Shown here piece after piece: positions 7,107-14,958 of a DNA stretch of 45,255 nt. A program made the position numbers and the translations under genes. How positions within the stretch are numbered: position 1 is the stretch's first letter; each line of letters opens with the position of its first letter. The notes beneath the pieces were generated by a model. The model had not been told where the DNA came from and did no database searches. It was given only the letters and a program-made list of their open reading frames with translations. The stretch is from Balneolaceae bacterium UBA3186 (GTDB lineage Bacteria; Bacteroidota; Rhodothermia; Balneolales; Balneolaceae), in contig DEXK01000020.1 in assembly GCA_002364085.1 (NCBI GenBank), forward strand, positions 143,370-188,624. Direction: 5' to 3'.

Positions 7107-9161
7107 ATGTCAGAGTTTAAATTACATTCCCCTTTTAGTCCGGCCGGTGACCAACCAGCTGCAATTAAAGAGCTTACAGAAGGGTTAAATGCCGGTGATA
7201 AATTTCAAACTTTATTAGGTATTACAGGGTCAGGTAAGACCAGAACTGTTGCCAGCGTTATTGAAAATGTGCAACGCCCAACATTGGTGATGAGTCATAA
7301 CAAAACCTTGGCAGCTCAATTATACCGAGAGCTAAGTGATTTCTTCCCGGACAATCGTGTAGAGTTTTTTATCTCCTACTACGATTACTATCAACCGGAA
7401 GCTTATATGTCGGCTCAGGACAAATACATTGAAAAAGATCTTTCCATCAACGAAGAAATTCAACGCCTTCGTCTACGCGCAACCAGCTCCTTACTTTCAG
7501 GTCGGCGTGATGTGGTGATCATTTCTTCCATTAGTTGTATTTACGGTATCGGTTCTCCATCTGAATATGCCAAGCTGATCGTTTCTCTGGAAACGGGAAT
7601 GGAGATTCCGAGAAACACTCTTTTATACGATCTGGTTGATCTGCATTACAACCGAAATGATAATGAATTCAAGCGTGGAACTTTCAGAGTTCGTGGGGAT
7701 GTGATTGATGTATATCCGGCGTATTCTGATGAGGGACTACGGATTTCTCAGTGGGGAGATGAGATCGAATCACTTCAGTTATTCGATGTTGATTCTGGTG
7801 ATATCAAAGAAACCGTTAATGAATTTAAGATCTATCCTGCTTCCCATTATGTGACTACAAAATCCCGTTTGGAAGAATCCATCAAACAAATCCGGGAAGA
7901 GCTTCAATGGAGAACCAAAGTTCTTATTGACGAAGAAAAATTCCTGGAAGCAAAACGAATTGAGCAACGAACTCTTTTTGATATCGAGATGATCCAGGAG
8001 ATCGGTTACTGCTCCGGAATTGAAAATTATTCCCGTTACTTAAGTGCGAGAAAGCCCGGAGAGCGACCTTTTTGTTTACTCGATTATTTCCCGGATGACT
8101 TTCTTACCGTTGTGGATGAAAGCCATCAAACCATTCCTCAGATCTCTGCAATGTATGGGGGCGACCGCTCCAGAAAAGTGCAGCTAGTTGATCATGGATT
8201 CCGACTTCCTTCTGCTTTGGATAATCGTCCACTTACTTTTGATGAGTGGGAAAACCTCGTTAAACAAGTGATCTTTGTAAGCGCCACTCCAAGTAAATAT
8301 GAATTAGAGAAAAGTGAAGGAGCATTTACAGAGCAATTGATTCGCCCAACCGGATTGATGGAACCTGAATTGGAAGTTCGTCCTCTAGATAATCAGGTAG
8401 ATGATCTGATGGAAGAGATCCGACAGCGCATTGAGAAGAAAGAGCGTGTTTTGGTTATTACCCTAACCAAGCGACTTAGTGAAGAGCTCAGCGAATATCT
8501 CAAAAATGTGGGTGTTTCAGCGGCGTACATGCACAGTGAATTAGATGCTCTGGAAAGAATTGAGGTGCTTTATAAATTCCGCCGCGGTGATTTTGACGTG
8601 CTTGTTGGGATCAACCTTCTTCGTGAAGGAATTGATATTCCTGAATTGAGTTTGGTTGCTATCATGGACGCAGACAAGGAAGGCTTTTTGAGATCAGAAA
8701 CATCTCTTTTTCAGATCGTTGGTCGTGCAGCAAGAAACGTGGGTGGTAAAGCCATTATGTATGCCAATAGAATTACTGACAGCATGCAAAAGGTTCTGGA
8801 TGAAACCGACCGTAGGCGTAAGATTCAGATGGAATACAATGAAAAGCATGGTATAACTCCACAAACGATTGTCAAAGAGCTAAAGCCCTTGGTTGATCCA
8901 TCGCTTATTTCAAATAAAAGCATGGATTTTGGTCAGGAAGCAGAAAAAGCCGCCCAACAAGATTATCTGGAATCCATTAAGGTTGCTGATGATGGAATAC
9001 AATACAAAGCCAGCCCTGCAATGAATGAGATCACTTTTGAAAGCAAAGATAAATTGATCGAGCACTTACGAAAAACAATGCTTAATGCAGCTAAAAACAT
9101 GGAATTTGAAGAAGCTGCAAGGATCAGAGATCAGATCGGGCAACTTGAAGATCAGCTTTGA
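7107..9161 (+). CDS. uvrB: Excinuclease ABC subunit B
   Basis: 684 residues from the ATG at 7107; a TTG one codon earlier (7104) is possible but needless. UvrB is the damage-verifying helicase-like subunit of UvrABC nucleotide excision repair. Visible are Walker A GITGSGKT near residue 38, the beta-hairpin segment YYDYYQPEAY near 91-100, the helicase motifs DESHQT and VGRAARN, and the C-terminal UVR motif (MEFEEAARIRDQI) that contacts UvrC. It is complete and standard in length. It is a monocistronic unit with a Bacteroidota-type -7 box 40 bp upstream. uvrA and uvrC are not in the window. Confidence 0.97.
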   Translation: MSEFKLHSPFSPAGDQPAAIKELTEGLNAGDKFQTLLGITGSGKTRTVASVIENVQRPTLVMSHNKTLAAQLYRELSDFFPDNRVEFFISYYDYYQPEAYMSAQDKYIEKDLSINEEIQRLRLRATSSLLSGRRDVVIISSISCIYGIGSPSEYAKLIVSLETGMEIPRNTLLYDLVDLHYNRNDNEFKRGTFRVRGDVIDVYPAYSDEGLRISQWGDEIESLQLFDVDSGDIKETVNEFKIYPASHYVTTKSRLEESIKQIREELQWRTKVLIDEEKFLEAKRIEQRTLFDIEMIQEIGYCSGIENYSRYLSARKPGERPFCLLDYFPDDFLTVVDESHQTIPQISAMYGGDRSRKVQLVDHGFRLPSALDNRPLTFDEWENLVKQVIFVSATPSKYELEKSEGAFTEQLIRPTGLMEPELEVRPLDNQVDDLMEEIRQRIEKKERVLVITLTKRLSEELSEYLKNVGVSAAYMHSELDALERIEVLYKFRRGDFDVLVGINLLREGIDIPELSLVAIMDADKEGFLRSETSLFQIVGRAARNVGGKAIMYANRITDSMQKVLDETDRRRKIQMEYNEKHGITPQTIVKELKPLVDPSLISNKSMDFGQEAEKAAQQDYLESIKVADDGIQYKASPAMNEITFESKDKLIEHLRKTMLNAAKNMEFEEAARIRDQIGQLEDQL

Positions 9162-9204
9162 TTATCCTTTAGTTAAAAACAGATTGATCAATAGATCAGC
9201 GAAT

Positions 9205-9238
9205 AAAAAAGGGAGCAAGCTTTTCATGACTTACTCCC
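9205..9238 (-). terminator. Intrinsic terminator of the MarR gene
   Basis: Stem GGGAGCAAG (9211-9219) with CTTACTCCC (9230-9238). On the minus strand it is followed by a six-T run, so it terminates the MarR gene ending at 9283. On the plus strand it may also stop uvrB, without a T-tract. Confidence 0.75.
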
Positions 9239-9282
9239 TGAGGGATTTATGGAGTTTTAAAATTCTTTTATAATAACGAAAT

Positions 9283-9732
9283 TTATTCTTCCTTCATTCC
9301 AATTTTCTTGCAAAGCCTGCCTAATTCCGCCTTTTCCTTATCGTCCAAAATACTAAACTCTTCAGAAATTTTATTTAAGTGTTTTGGAAAAAAATCCTCA
9401 ATAAAGCTTTTTCCCTGCACTGTTAATTCTATGATCAATGCCCTTCTGTCATTTTGATCTTTTTTTCTTGAAACCAATCCGCTTTTTTCAAGATTATCTA
9501 TAACCAGAGTTATATTTCCTCCACTCTTTAATAATTTTTTCCCTAATTCTTTCTGGTTTTGAGCTCCTAAATGTAATAATGCTTCCAGAATGCCAAACTG
9601 GCTCACGGTTAGATTTGCTTCTGATAAATGTCTGCACAACCTTTGGTTTAAGCTTTCGGTTGCCCTCATCAATTTTATAAAGGTATTGAGCGTAGCTTTT
9701 TGTTCTTTTGTTCCGCTGAAGTGTGTAGGCAT
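9283..9732 (-). CDS. MarR family transcriptional regulator
   Basis: 149 residues, the normal size for MarR. An N-terminal dimerisation helix is followed by the winged helix-turn-helix: NLTVSQFGILEALLHLG, QKELGKKLLKSGGNITLVIDNLEKSGLV, and the wing KDQNDRRALIIELT with the conserved DRR. It would bind DNA as a dimer, and its ligand is unknown. It is transcribed divergently from the amidohydrolase at 9843 with about 110 bp between them, a usual arrangement for a local regulator and its target, so it may control that gene or itself. The target is inferred from position only. Confidence 0.9.
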   Translation of the reverse strand: MPTHFSGTKEQKATLNTFIKLMRATESLNQRLCRHLSEANLTVSQFGILEALLHLGAQNQKELGKKLLKSGGNITLVIDNLEKSGLVSRKKDQNDRRALIIELTVQGKSFIEDFFPKHLNKISEEFSILDDKEKAELGRLCKKIGMKEE

Positions 9733-9842
9733 AGATTCACATTAAATTATTTAGCATGCGTCAAATATATTAAATATACGAACTAATAAAAGAGGCTTTT
9801 AGTTCTTTCTATACAATCATAAACCTTTTATACACCTACTTA

Positions 9843-10979
9843 ATGCTTTCTCAACTCACGTCTTTACGAAAAGAATTACATCGTTTTCCCGAACTGAGTG
9901 GTAAAGAATTTGAAACGGCTCAACGTATAGTAAATTTTTTGACTCCTTTTGAACCTACCAAAATAATTTCAGAATTAGGAACAACTGGAGTAGCTGCTGT
10001 TTATGATTACGGCGACCCTGAAACAACGATCATGATCCGTTGCGAATTAGACGCTCTACCTATACAGGAAGTTAATACTTTTGAATATCGCTCCGTCACA
10101 GATTCTGTGTCTCACAAATGTGGTCACGACGGTCATATGGTTATTGTTGCCGGTCTTGCCGAATGGTTACAAGAAGCCCCGCTAGAAAACGCCAGAATAG
10201 TTCTTCTTTTTCAGCCGGCAGAGGAAACCGGAGAGGGAGCTCCCGGTATTCTGGCCGACGAGAATTTTGAACAGATCATTCCGGATTACATTTATGCGCT
10301 TCATAATCTTCCGGGATTCCCAATGCATCAGATCGTAACAACAGGTTCAGAATTTACTTCTACTGTACAAAGTGTTTCCATCTCTCTTCACGGTAAAGAA
10401 TCTCATGCGGCTGAACCGGAAAACGGATTGAACCCGGCATTAGCCCTCGCAGAGCTTATCAATAGTTATAATGATATTGTGGTCAATGATATTAATAGTG
10501 AAGATTTTGCTTTAATTACACCTGTGTATAGCTCGATGGGATCGAAAGACTATGGAGTCTCGCCGGCAGATGGTGAGCTTCATTTGACGATCCGAACATG
10601 GACCCCTGATGAAATGAACGCTTTAATGAAAAAAATTGAACCCATCGCTCAGGATGTTGCGCTGAAGCATTCTCTAAAACATGAAATGCTTTGGTTTGAT
10701 TACTTCTCCGCAACAAAAAATGATCCTTTTTGCAATACAATAATAAAAGAATCGGCCAAGGAGAGGGGTTTCCAACTAAATCAAAGAGAACACCCATTTA
10801 AGTTCGGAGAAGATTTTGGAGTTTTTACTCAGCGATATCCCGGAGCTATGTTTGGTTTAGGTTCAGGCACCGACACTCCCGCGCTTCACAATCCCGACTA
10901 TGACTTTCCGGATGAAATTATTGAAACCGGAATTTCAATGTTTAAGGAAATTATCTTAAAAACTTTAGAAAACAGATAA
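9843..10979 (+). CDS. M20D-family amidohydrolase (N-acyl-amino-acid hydrolase type)
   Basis: 378 residues, typical for the M20D amidohydrolase/carboxypeptidase family (hippurate and IAA-amino-acid hydrolase types). Metal-binding signatures are HKCGHDGHM at 91-99 (C93, H95), the catalytic QPAEETGEGA with E127/E128, and ALHNLPG with its histidine. A dimerisation domain occupies roughly 175-290. It is a cytoplasmic metalloenzyme that should release an acyl group from an amino acid; the exact substrate cannot be told. It faces exoA tail to tail with 7 bp between the stops and is divergent from a MarR gene that may regulate it. Confidence 0.88.
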   Translation: MLSQLTSLRKELHRFPELSGKEFETAQRIVNFLTPFEPTKIISELGTTGVAAVYDYGDPETTIMIRCELDALPIQEVNTFEYRSVTDSVSHKCGHDGHMVIVAGLAEWLQEAPLENARIVLLFQPAEETGEGAPGILADENFEQIIPDYIYALHNLPGFPMHQIVTTGSEFTSTVQSVSISLHGKESHAAEPENGLNPALALAELINSYNDIVVNDINSEDFALITPVYSSMGSKDYGVSPADGELHLTIRTWTPDEMNALMKKIEPIAQDVALKHSLKHEMLWFDYFSATKNDPFCNTIIKESAKERGFQLNQREHPFKFGEDFGVFTQRYPGAMFGLGSGTDTPALHNPDYDFPDEIIETGISMFKEIILKTLENR

Positions 10980-10986
10980 GCGCTAA

Positions 10987-11754
10987 CTACACGTCGTAAA
11001 CAACAGAAACAGGAGCGTGATCTGAAATATCCCATTTCATTTCAATCTCTGCCTCAACTGCTTTGGACGCCAGTCCTTTTGTAGCTAAATGATAATCGAT
11101 CCTCCAGCCTTTATTTCTCTCTTTCGAGGCTGCACGGTAACTCCACCAGCTATACAGATCCGGCACGTTTTGATGGAGATTTCTGAACACATCTTCATAG
11201 CCAAGCTCCAGAAAGCTTGTGACCCACTTTCTTTCATCAGGCAAAAATCCCGACGTATTATTCTGCTTTTCAGGATTATGGATATCTATTGCTTCATGAC
11301 AAATATTGAAGTCTCCACAAAAGACAATTTCTTTACCTTTTTTCAGATAAGACTCTCCGAACTTATAAAAATCTTCCAGAAACTTATATTTCATGTCCTG
11401 CCGAATGTCTCCCGTTGTTCCGCTAGGAGCGTAAACTGAGCAAACATAGAAATTTTCGAATTCGAGAACTAATACTCTCCCTTCTTTATCGATCCATTCA
11501 GTTCCAAGCCCTTCAAAAATGTTAATTGGCTCTTCTTTGGATAAAATAGATACTCCGGAGTATCCTTTTTTCTCGGCTATATGATGGAATTGATGATACC
11601 CAAGTCCCTTTACTTCTTCGGGAATCTGAGTTTCATCTGCTCTTAACTCCTGTATACAAATAATGTCTGGAGATGACTCTTCAACCCAGTCAAGAAACCC
11701 TTTTCGATGTGCTGCTCTTATTCCGTTTACGTTGTAAGAACTTATCTTGATCAA
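10987..11754 (-). CDS. xth: Exodeoxyribonuclease III / AP endonuclease
   Basis: 255 residues of the exonuclease-endonuclease-phosphatase fold. Motifs in order are SSYNVNGIRAA at the N-terminus, IICIQELRAD with the metal-binding glutamate, VYAPSG, VFCGDFNICH, WRIDYHLAT and the final SDHAPVSV with the catalytic Asp-His. It cleaves at abasic sites and removes 3' blocks in base-excision repair. Its ATG directly abuts the tyrS stop codon, so it is the last gene of a yqeY-cvpA-tyrS-exoA run and is probably translated by coupling. Nothing is missing. Confidence 0.95.
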   Translation of the reverse strand: MIKISSYNVNGIRAAHRKGFLDWVEESSPDIICIQELRADETQIPEEVKGLGYHQFHHIAEKKGYSGVSILSKEEPINIFEGLGTEWIDKEGRVLVLEFENFYVCSVYAPSGTTGDIRQDMKYKFLEDFYKFGESYLKKGKEIVFCGDFNICHEAIDIHNPEKQNNTSGFLPDERKWVTSFLELGYEDVFRNLHQNVPDLYSWWSYRAASKERNKGWRIDYHLATKGLASKAVEAEIEMKWDISDHAPVSVVYDV

Positions 11755-12969
11755 TTACTTACCCTTGATGATTCCGAAATTCCGTTTTCCAACTTTAAGC
11801 GCCACTTCCTGTCCCGCTTCCAGCGTAATGGTATGATTGATGTCTTTAATCTTTTCGTCGTCCAGGCTGATTCCACCCTGTTTCATCATACGCTTTGTTT
11901 CACCGTTACTTGGGGAGAAGCCGGTATCTCCAATAACGTCCAGTAGTCTTAATTCTTCTCCGGAATTATATTCGAATTCGGGTGCATCGTCCGGAACCTG
12001 CTTCTTGATCACTGTTTGCTCAAAGTGCTCTTTAGCTGCTTTTGCGCTTTCTTCCCCATGATACATTCTTACAACTGTATAAGCCAGATCATGTTTTGCG
12101 TTCCGCGGATCTTTTTCAGCTTTTTCTTTGATCGCAGGAAGATCTTCCGTTGCAATATCAGTAACCAGTTCAAAATAGGTGTAGATCAACTCATCAGGAA
12201 CTGATAAAGTTTTGCCGTACATATCGTTAGGGGCTTCATCTATTCCGATATAGTTATCATAAGATTTAGACATTTTAGCTGAACCATCGGTCCCAACCAA
12301 CAGTGGCATCATCAAACAAACCTGCGGGTCTTGTCCGTCGTCTTTTTGAAGCTGCCTGCCTACTAATAAATTGAATTTCTGATCTGTTCCACCTAATTCT
12401 ATATCTGATTTCAGGTAAACAGAATCCTGCCCTTGTGCTAATGGATATAGAAACTCGTGTAATGAAATAGCCTCATTATTCTCAAATCGTTTTGAGAAAT
12501 CATCTCTTTCGATCATTCTTGCAACGGTCAATTTCGAAGAGAGACGAACTACATCCATAAAGTCCATTGGTCCCAACCAATCATTATTATTGGTTAGTGT
12601 AAGCTTATCTTCATCCAGGATCTTTTTAGCCTGATCTATATAAGTTTGAGCATTTTCATTTACTTCTTCAACAGTAAGTGGTGGTCGCGTTTTATTTTGT
12701 CCGGTTGGGTCACCGATCATTGCTGTAAAGCCACCTATAATCAAAATCACTTCATGCCCAAGGTCCTGAAATTGTCTCATTTTTCTTAAGATCACAGAAT
12801 GACCTAAATGCAGATCAGGGCGAGTAGGATCAACGCCTAACTTAACTTTTAGCGGCTTGTTTTCCTTTTTAGATTTCTTGAGTTTTTCAATCAGCTCTTG
12901 CTCAGGAACAATTTCAACCGCTCCTCTTTTAATGATTGCTAATTGTTCTTCAACACTTGGAAATGACAT
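11755..12969 (-). CDS. tyrS: Tyrosyl-tRNA synthetase
   Basis: 404 residues, the length of the TyrZ-like branch of bacterial TyrRS. The class I signatures are HLGH at 54-57 and KMSKS at 232-236. Between them lie the tyrosine pocket motifs (GGTDQKFN near 193). The last 60-70 residues look like the S4 RNA-binding domain (INHTITLEAGQEVALKVGKRNF). It charges tRNA-Tyr in the cytoplasm. It sits 2 bp after cvpA and directly before exoA in one minus-strand unit. I see no T-box leader, which would be unexpected in this group anyway. Confidence 0.96.
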   Translation of the reverse strand: MSFPSVEEQLAIIKRGAVEIVPEQELIEKLKKSKKENKPLKVKLGVDPTRPDLHLGHSVILRKMRQFQDLGHEVILIIGGFTAMIGDPTGQNKTRPPLTVEEVNENAQTYIDQAKKILDEDKLTLTNNNDWLGPMDFMDVVRLSSKLTVARMIERDDFSKRFENNEAISLHEFLYPLAQGQDSVYLKSDIELGGTDQKFNLLVGRQLQKDDGQDPQVCLMMPLLVGTDGSAKMSKSYDNYIGIDEAPNDMYGKTLSVPDELIYTYFELVTDIATEDLPAIKEKAEKDPRNAKHDLAYTVVRMYHGEESAKAAKEHFEQTVIKKQVPDDAPEFEYNSGEELRLLDVIGDTGFSPSNGETKRMMKQGGISLDDEKIKDINHTITLEAGQEVALKVGKRNFGIIKGK

Positions 12970-12971
12970 TG

Positions 12972-13532
12972 TTAATTATCTTTTAAAATGGGCAGGTTTT
13001 CTGCCGGATTGTATTTGTTGATGTTTTCCTGAATGGTTTCTGTAAACCCTTCCGCTCCGGGATAAATGAATGCAATGGTTTCATAAGCAGCGGGCCCAAC
13101 CTGAATTATATAATCATAAAGTAGTGAATCTTCTCTGGTTTCTTCAGCAGGAACATTAAATCCTGAGATTAGCAATAGACCGGCACTTACGATCATACTG
13201 GCTTTGAGCGCTCCAAAAAGAGCACCGACAACCCTGTTGACCGCTCCTAGTTTAACTGCTTCCAGAAATTTCTTGGTTAGATACGCAATAACAGCGATTA
13301 TAATAAGCGTTCCCAGAAACAAAATTACGCCTGATGCAAATGGTATATATTCCGGGGTATCTTCAAAAAATGGTGCGATGATATCTCCGAATGCATCCAT
13401 GTAATTAAAAGTCAGAAAGATCGCTAGAGTAATTCCGACAATATTGAGAATTTCCTTTACAAAGCCATTAACGGCACCTTTGTAACCAAAATACAGAATA
13501 GGGATGGCGATTATTATATCCACCGTATTCAT
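12972..13532 (-). CDS. CvpA family membrane protein
   Basis: 186 residues with four hydrophobic segments at about 3-20, 28-45, 64-86 and 101-124. The opening pattern (VDIIIAIPILYFGYKGAVNGFVKEI) and the GAVNRVVGALFGALKA loop are typical of CvpA/colicin V production proteins, inner-membrane proteins whose biochemical role is unsettled. The soluble C-terminal stretch lacks a recognisable domain. Its ATG overlaps the stop of yqeY by one base (TAATG), and tyrS follows after 2 bp, so the genes are translationally coupled. Confidence 0.87.
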   Translation of the reverse strand: MNTVDIIIAIPILYFGYKGAVNGFVKEILNIVGITLAIFLTFNYMDAFGDIIAPFFEDTPEYIPFASGVILFLGTLIIIAVIAYLTKKFLEAVKLGAVNRVVGALFGALKASMIVSAGLLLISGFNVPAEETREDSLLYDYIIQVGPAAYETIAFIYPGAEGFTETIQENINKYNPAENLPILKDN

Positions 13533-13990
13533 TAGTTGCTAAGCTCCTCTTTAACAACTTTACTTACCAAGCCGCCGTCAGCTTTTCCTTTCAACATCCC
13601 CATAATTGGTCCCATAACTTTCCCCATATCCTGAGGACCTTCTGCCCCGAGATCTGCGATCTTTTTTGAGACTACTTCACGTACTTCGTCTTCAGTAAGC
13701 ATTTTCGGGAGATATTCTTCAATGATCACCAGCTCAGCCTTTTCTTTTTCAGCAAGATCTTCTCGATTACCCTCTTCAAATTGAGTTATAGACTCTTTCC
13801 TTTGCTTAGCCGCTTTCATCAAAACAGCAATTGCCTGGTCTTCGGTTAAAGTAGCTTCCCCATCTTTTCTTTCTGCTATTTCTTTTTCCTGAAACTTAGC
13901 TTTCAATGAACGCAGAACCTGTAAACGGTCTTTGTCCTTAGCTTTCATTGCTGTTTTCAGGTCTTCGAGAATTTGTTCTTTTAAAGCCAT
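13532..13990 (-). CDS. GatB/YqeY domain protein
   Basis: 152 residues matching the YqeY family: LKEQILEDLKTAMKAKDKDRLQVLRSLKA at the N-terminus and the C-terminal PQDMGKVMGPIMGMLKGKADGGLVSKVVKEEL. The latter resembles the tail domain of GatB, which recognises tRNA in the amidotransferase, so a tRNA-related role is often proposed but not proven. It is the first gene of the minus-strand run to cvpA, tyrS and exoA and overlaps cvpA by one base. Helix-rich and lysine/glutamate-rich, with no signal peptide. Confidence 0.9.
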   Translation of the reverse strand: MALKEQILEDLKTAMKAKDKDRLQVLRSLKAKFQEKEIAERKDGEATLTEDQAIAVLMKAAKQRKESITQFEEGNREDLAEKEKAELVIIEEYLPKMLTEDEVREVVSKKIADLGAEGPQDMGKVMGPIMGMLKGKADGGLVSKVVKEELSN

Positions 13991-14023
13991 TTTATTTTGT
14001 TAATCCGTTGAAATTAAGCAAAA

Positions 14024-14058
14024 AAAAAGGTTACACAATCATCTTGCGTAACCTTTTT
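14024..14058 (-). terminator. Intrinsic terminator of the rpmB-rpmG-DUF4295 unit
   Basis: Stem AAAAAGGTTAC (14024-14034) with GTAACCTTTTT (14048-14058), extended by CA/TG pairs inside. On the minus strand the hairpin ends in a run of eight or more T. It separates the ribosomal trio from yqeY. Confidence 0.8.
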
Positions 14059-14076
14059 AAATTTTCTTAAACGTAA

Positions 14077-14247
14077 TTACGCCTTATTGCTTTGGATAAA
14101 GTCTTTTACGTTATCCTGATCTACCATTGCTTCACGATAAGAATACTTACCGCTCGCATTTTTAGTAGATATAATAACCTTAGCCATACGGCGTGCTGCC
14201 GCTTTAGCTGCTAGTGCGTCTGAACCGAATACTTGTTTCTTAGCCAT
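14077..14247 (-). CDS. DUF4295 family small ribosome-associated protein
   Basis: 56 residues, beginning MAKKQVFGSDALAAKAAARR and ending VKDFIQSNKA. This short basic protein is conserved right after L28 and L33 in Bacteroidota. From memory it has been described as an extra large-subunit protein (bL38) in ribosome structures of the group; I state this as recollection. It is the third gene of the minus-strand L28-L33 unit, 14 bp after rpmG, and is followed by a strong terminator. Its presence is one of the best lineage markers in the window. Confidence 0.9.
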   Translation of the reverse strand: MAKKQVFGSDALAAKAAARRMAKVIISTKNASGKYSYREAMVDQDNVKDFIQSNKA

Positions 14248-14261
14248 GTCTCTGTCTCAGA

Positions 14262-14426
14262 TTATTTAATTTCTTTATGAACTGTATGCTTACGCAAAAC
14301 AGGGTTATATTTTTTTAGTTCCATGCGCTCAGTTTGCGTACGTCTGTTTTTTGTGGTCACATATCTAGATGAACCAGGTTTTTCAGTACACTCCAAAATC
14401 ACTTGAACTCTGTTTCCTTTTGCCAT
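14262..14426 (-). CDS. rpmG: 50S ribosomal protein L33
   Basis: 54 residues: MAKGNRVQVILECTEKPGSS at the start, then YVTTKNRRTQTERMELKKYNP and the C-terminal LRKHTVHKEIK, all hallmarks of L33. Only one cysteine (C13) is present, so this is the form without a zinc ribbon. It lies 4 bp after rpmB and 14 bp before the DUF4295 gene in one minus-strand unit, the standard Bacteroidota order. Length and sequence are complete. Confidence 0.95.
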   Translation of the reverse strand: MAKGNRVQVILECTEKPGSSRYVTTKNRRTQTERMELKKYNPVLRKHTVHKEIK

Positions 14427-14430
14427 TTTC

Positions 14431-14676
14431 TTATACCTCTTTTAACAGGGTTCCATTACGACGAGCGTCTTTTAAAACTTCAGTAATACCTTTCTTATTG
14501 ATAGTACGTAATGTTTTAGCAGAAACTTTAAGCGTAACCCACTTATCTTCTTCAGGAATGTAGAAGCGTCTTTTCTGTAAATTCAAATTAAAGCGATGCT
14601 TAGTCTTATTGTTAGACTTAGATGAACGGTAACCGTTCATAGCTTTTTTTCCGGTAATATCGTCTCTTCGCGACAT
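14431..14676 (-). CDS. rpmB: 50S ribosomal protein L28
   Basis: 81 residues of the L28 family: the N-terminal SRRDDITGKKAMNGYRSSKSNNKTKHRFNLN region and the downstream LKVSAKTLRTINKKG. It is a large-subunit structural protein. It heads the rpmB-rpmG-DUF4295 unit, transcribed divergently from gyrB with about 280 bp between the starts. The basic N-terminal tail is normal. No autoregulatory leader can be recognised with certainty. Confidence 0.95.
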   Translation of the reverse strand: MSRRDDITGKKAMNGYRSSKSNNKTKHRFNLNLQKRRFYIPEEDKWVTLKVSAKTLRTINKKGITEVLKDARRNGTLLKEV

Positions 14677-14777
14677 CTTATAATAAATTGATTTTTCATT
14701 GAGAAATAGACGCCAAAGATAGAGCTATTATCTCCAAACATCAACGTTTTTGATACTATTTTTATCAAAAAACCGAA

Positions 14778-14806
14778 TTATTCACAATTTTCTGCAATTA
14801 TCCACA
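14778..14806 (+). promoter_or_regulatory. Pair of DnaA boxes in the rpmB-gyrB divergent region
   Basis: TTATTCACA at 14778-14786 and TTATCCACA at 14798-14806 (the perfect consensus box) stand in the same orientation, 20 bp apart, in an AT-rich interval. They could let DnaA regulate gyrB, or belong to an origin-type region. Two boxes are too few to call oriC. Confidence 0.55.
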
Positions 14807-14886
14807 TTAAAACCGCGTTTATTTTTTGTTGAATTTTGCTTCAGAATTTTTATCTCTATTTTTTTTGATATAACTCTTCACTTTTT

Positions 14887-14916
14887 TTGATTTTGCCCGT
14901 TTAAGCACTATTTTCG
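14887..14916 (+). promoter_or_regulatory. gyrB: Probable gyrB promoter, Bacteroidota type
   Basis: TTG at 14887-14889 and TATTTTCG at 14909-14916, spaced by 19 bp, fit the TTG-N19-21-TAnnTTTG pattern with one mismatch. The gyrB ATG is 42 bp downstream. Confidence 0.5.
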
Positions 14917-14958
14917 ACTATCAAATAACACATCTAATCAAGCTATCACCCCTTATTT

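Noticed and set aside
14677..14958. Replication origin (oriC)
   Set aside because: Only two DnaA boxes and no clear unwinding repeats or dnaA gene; proximity to parS is suggestive but not enough.
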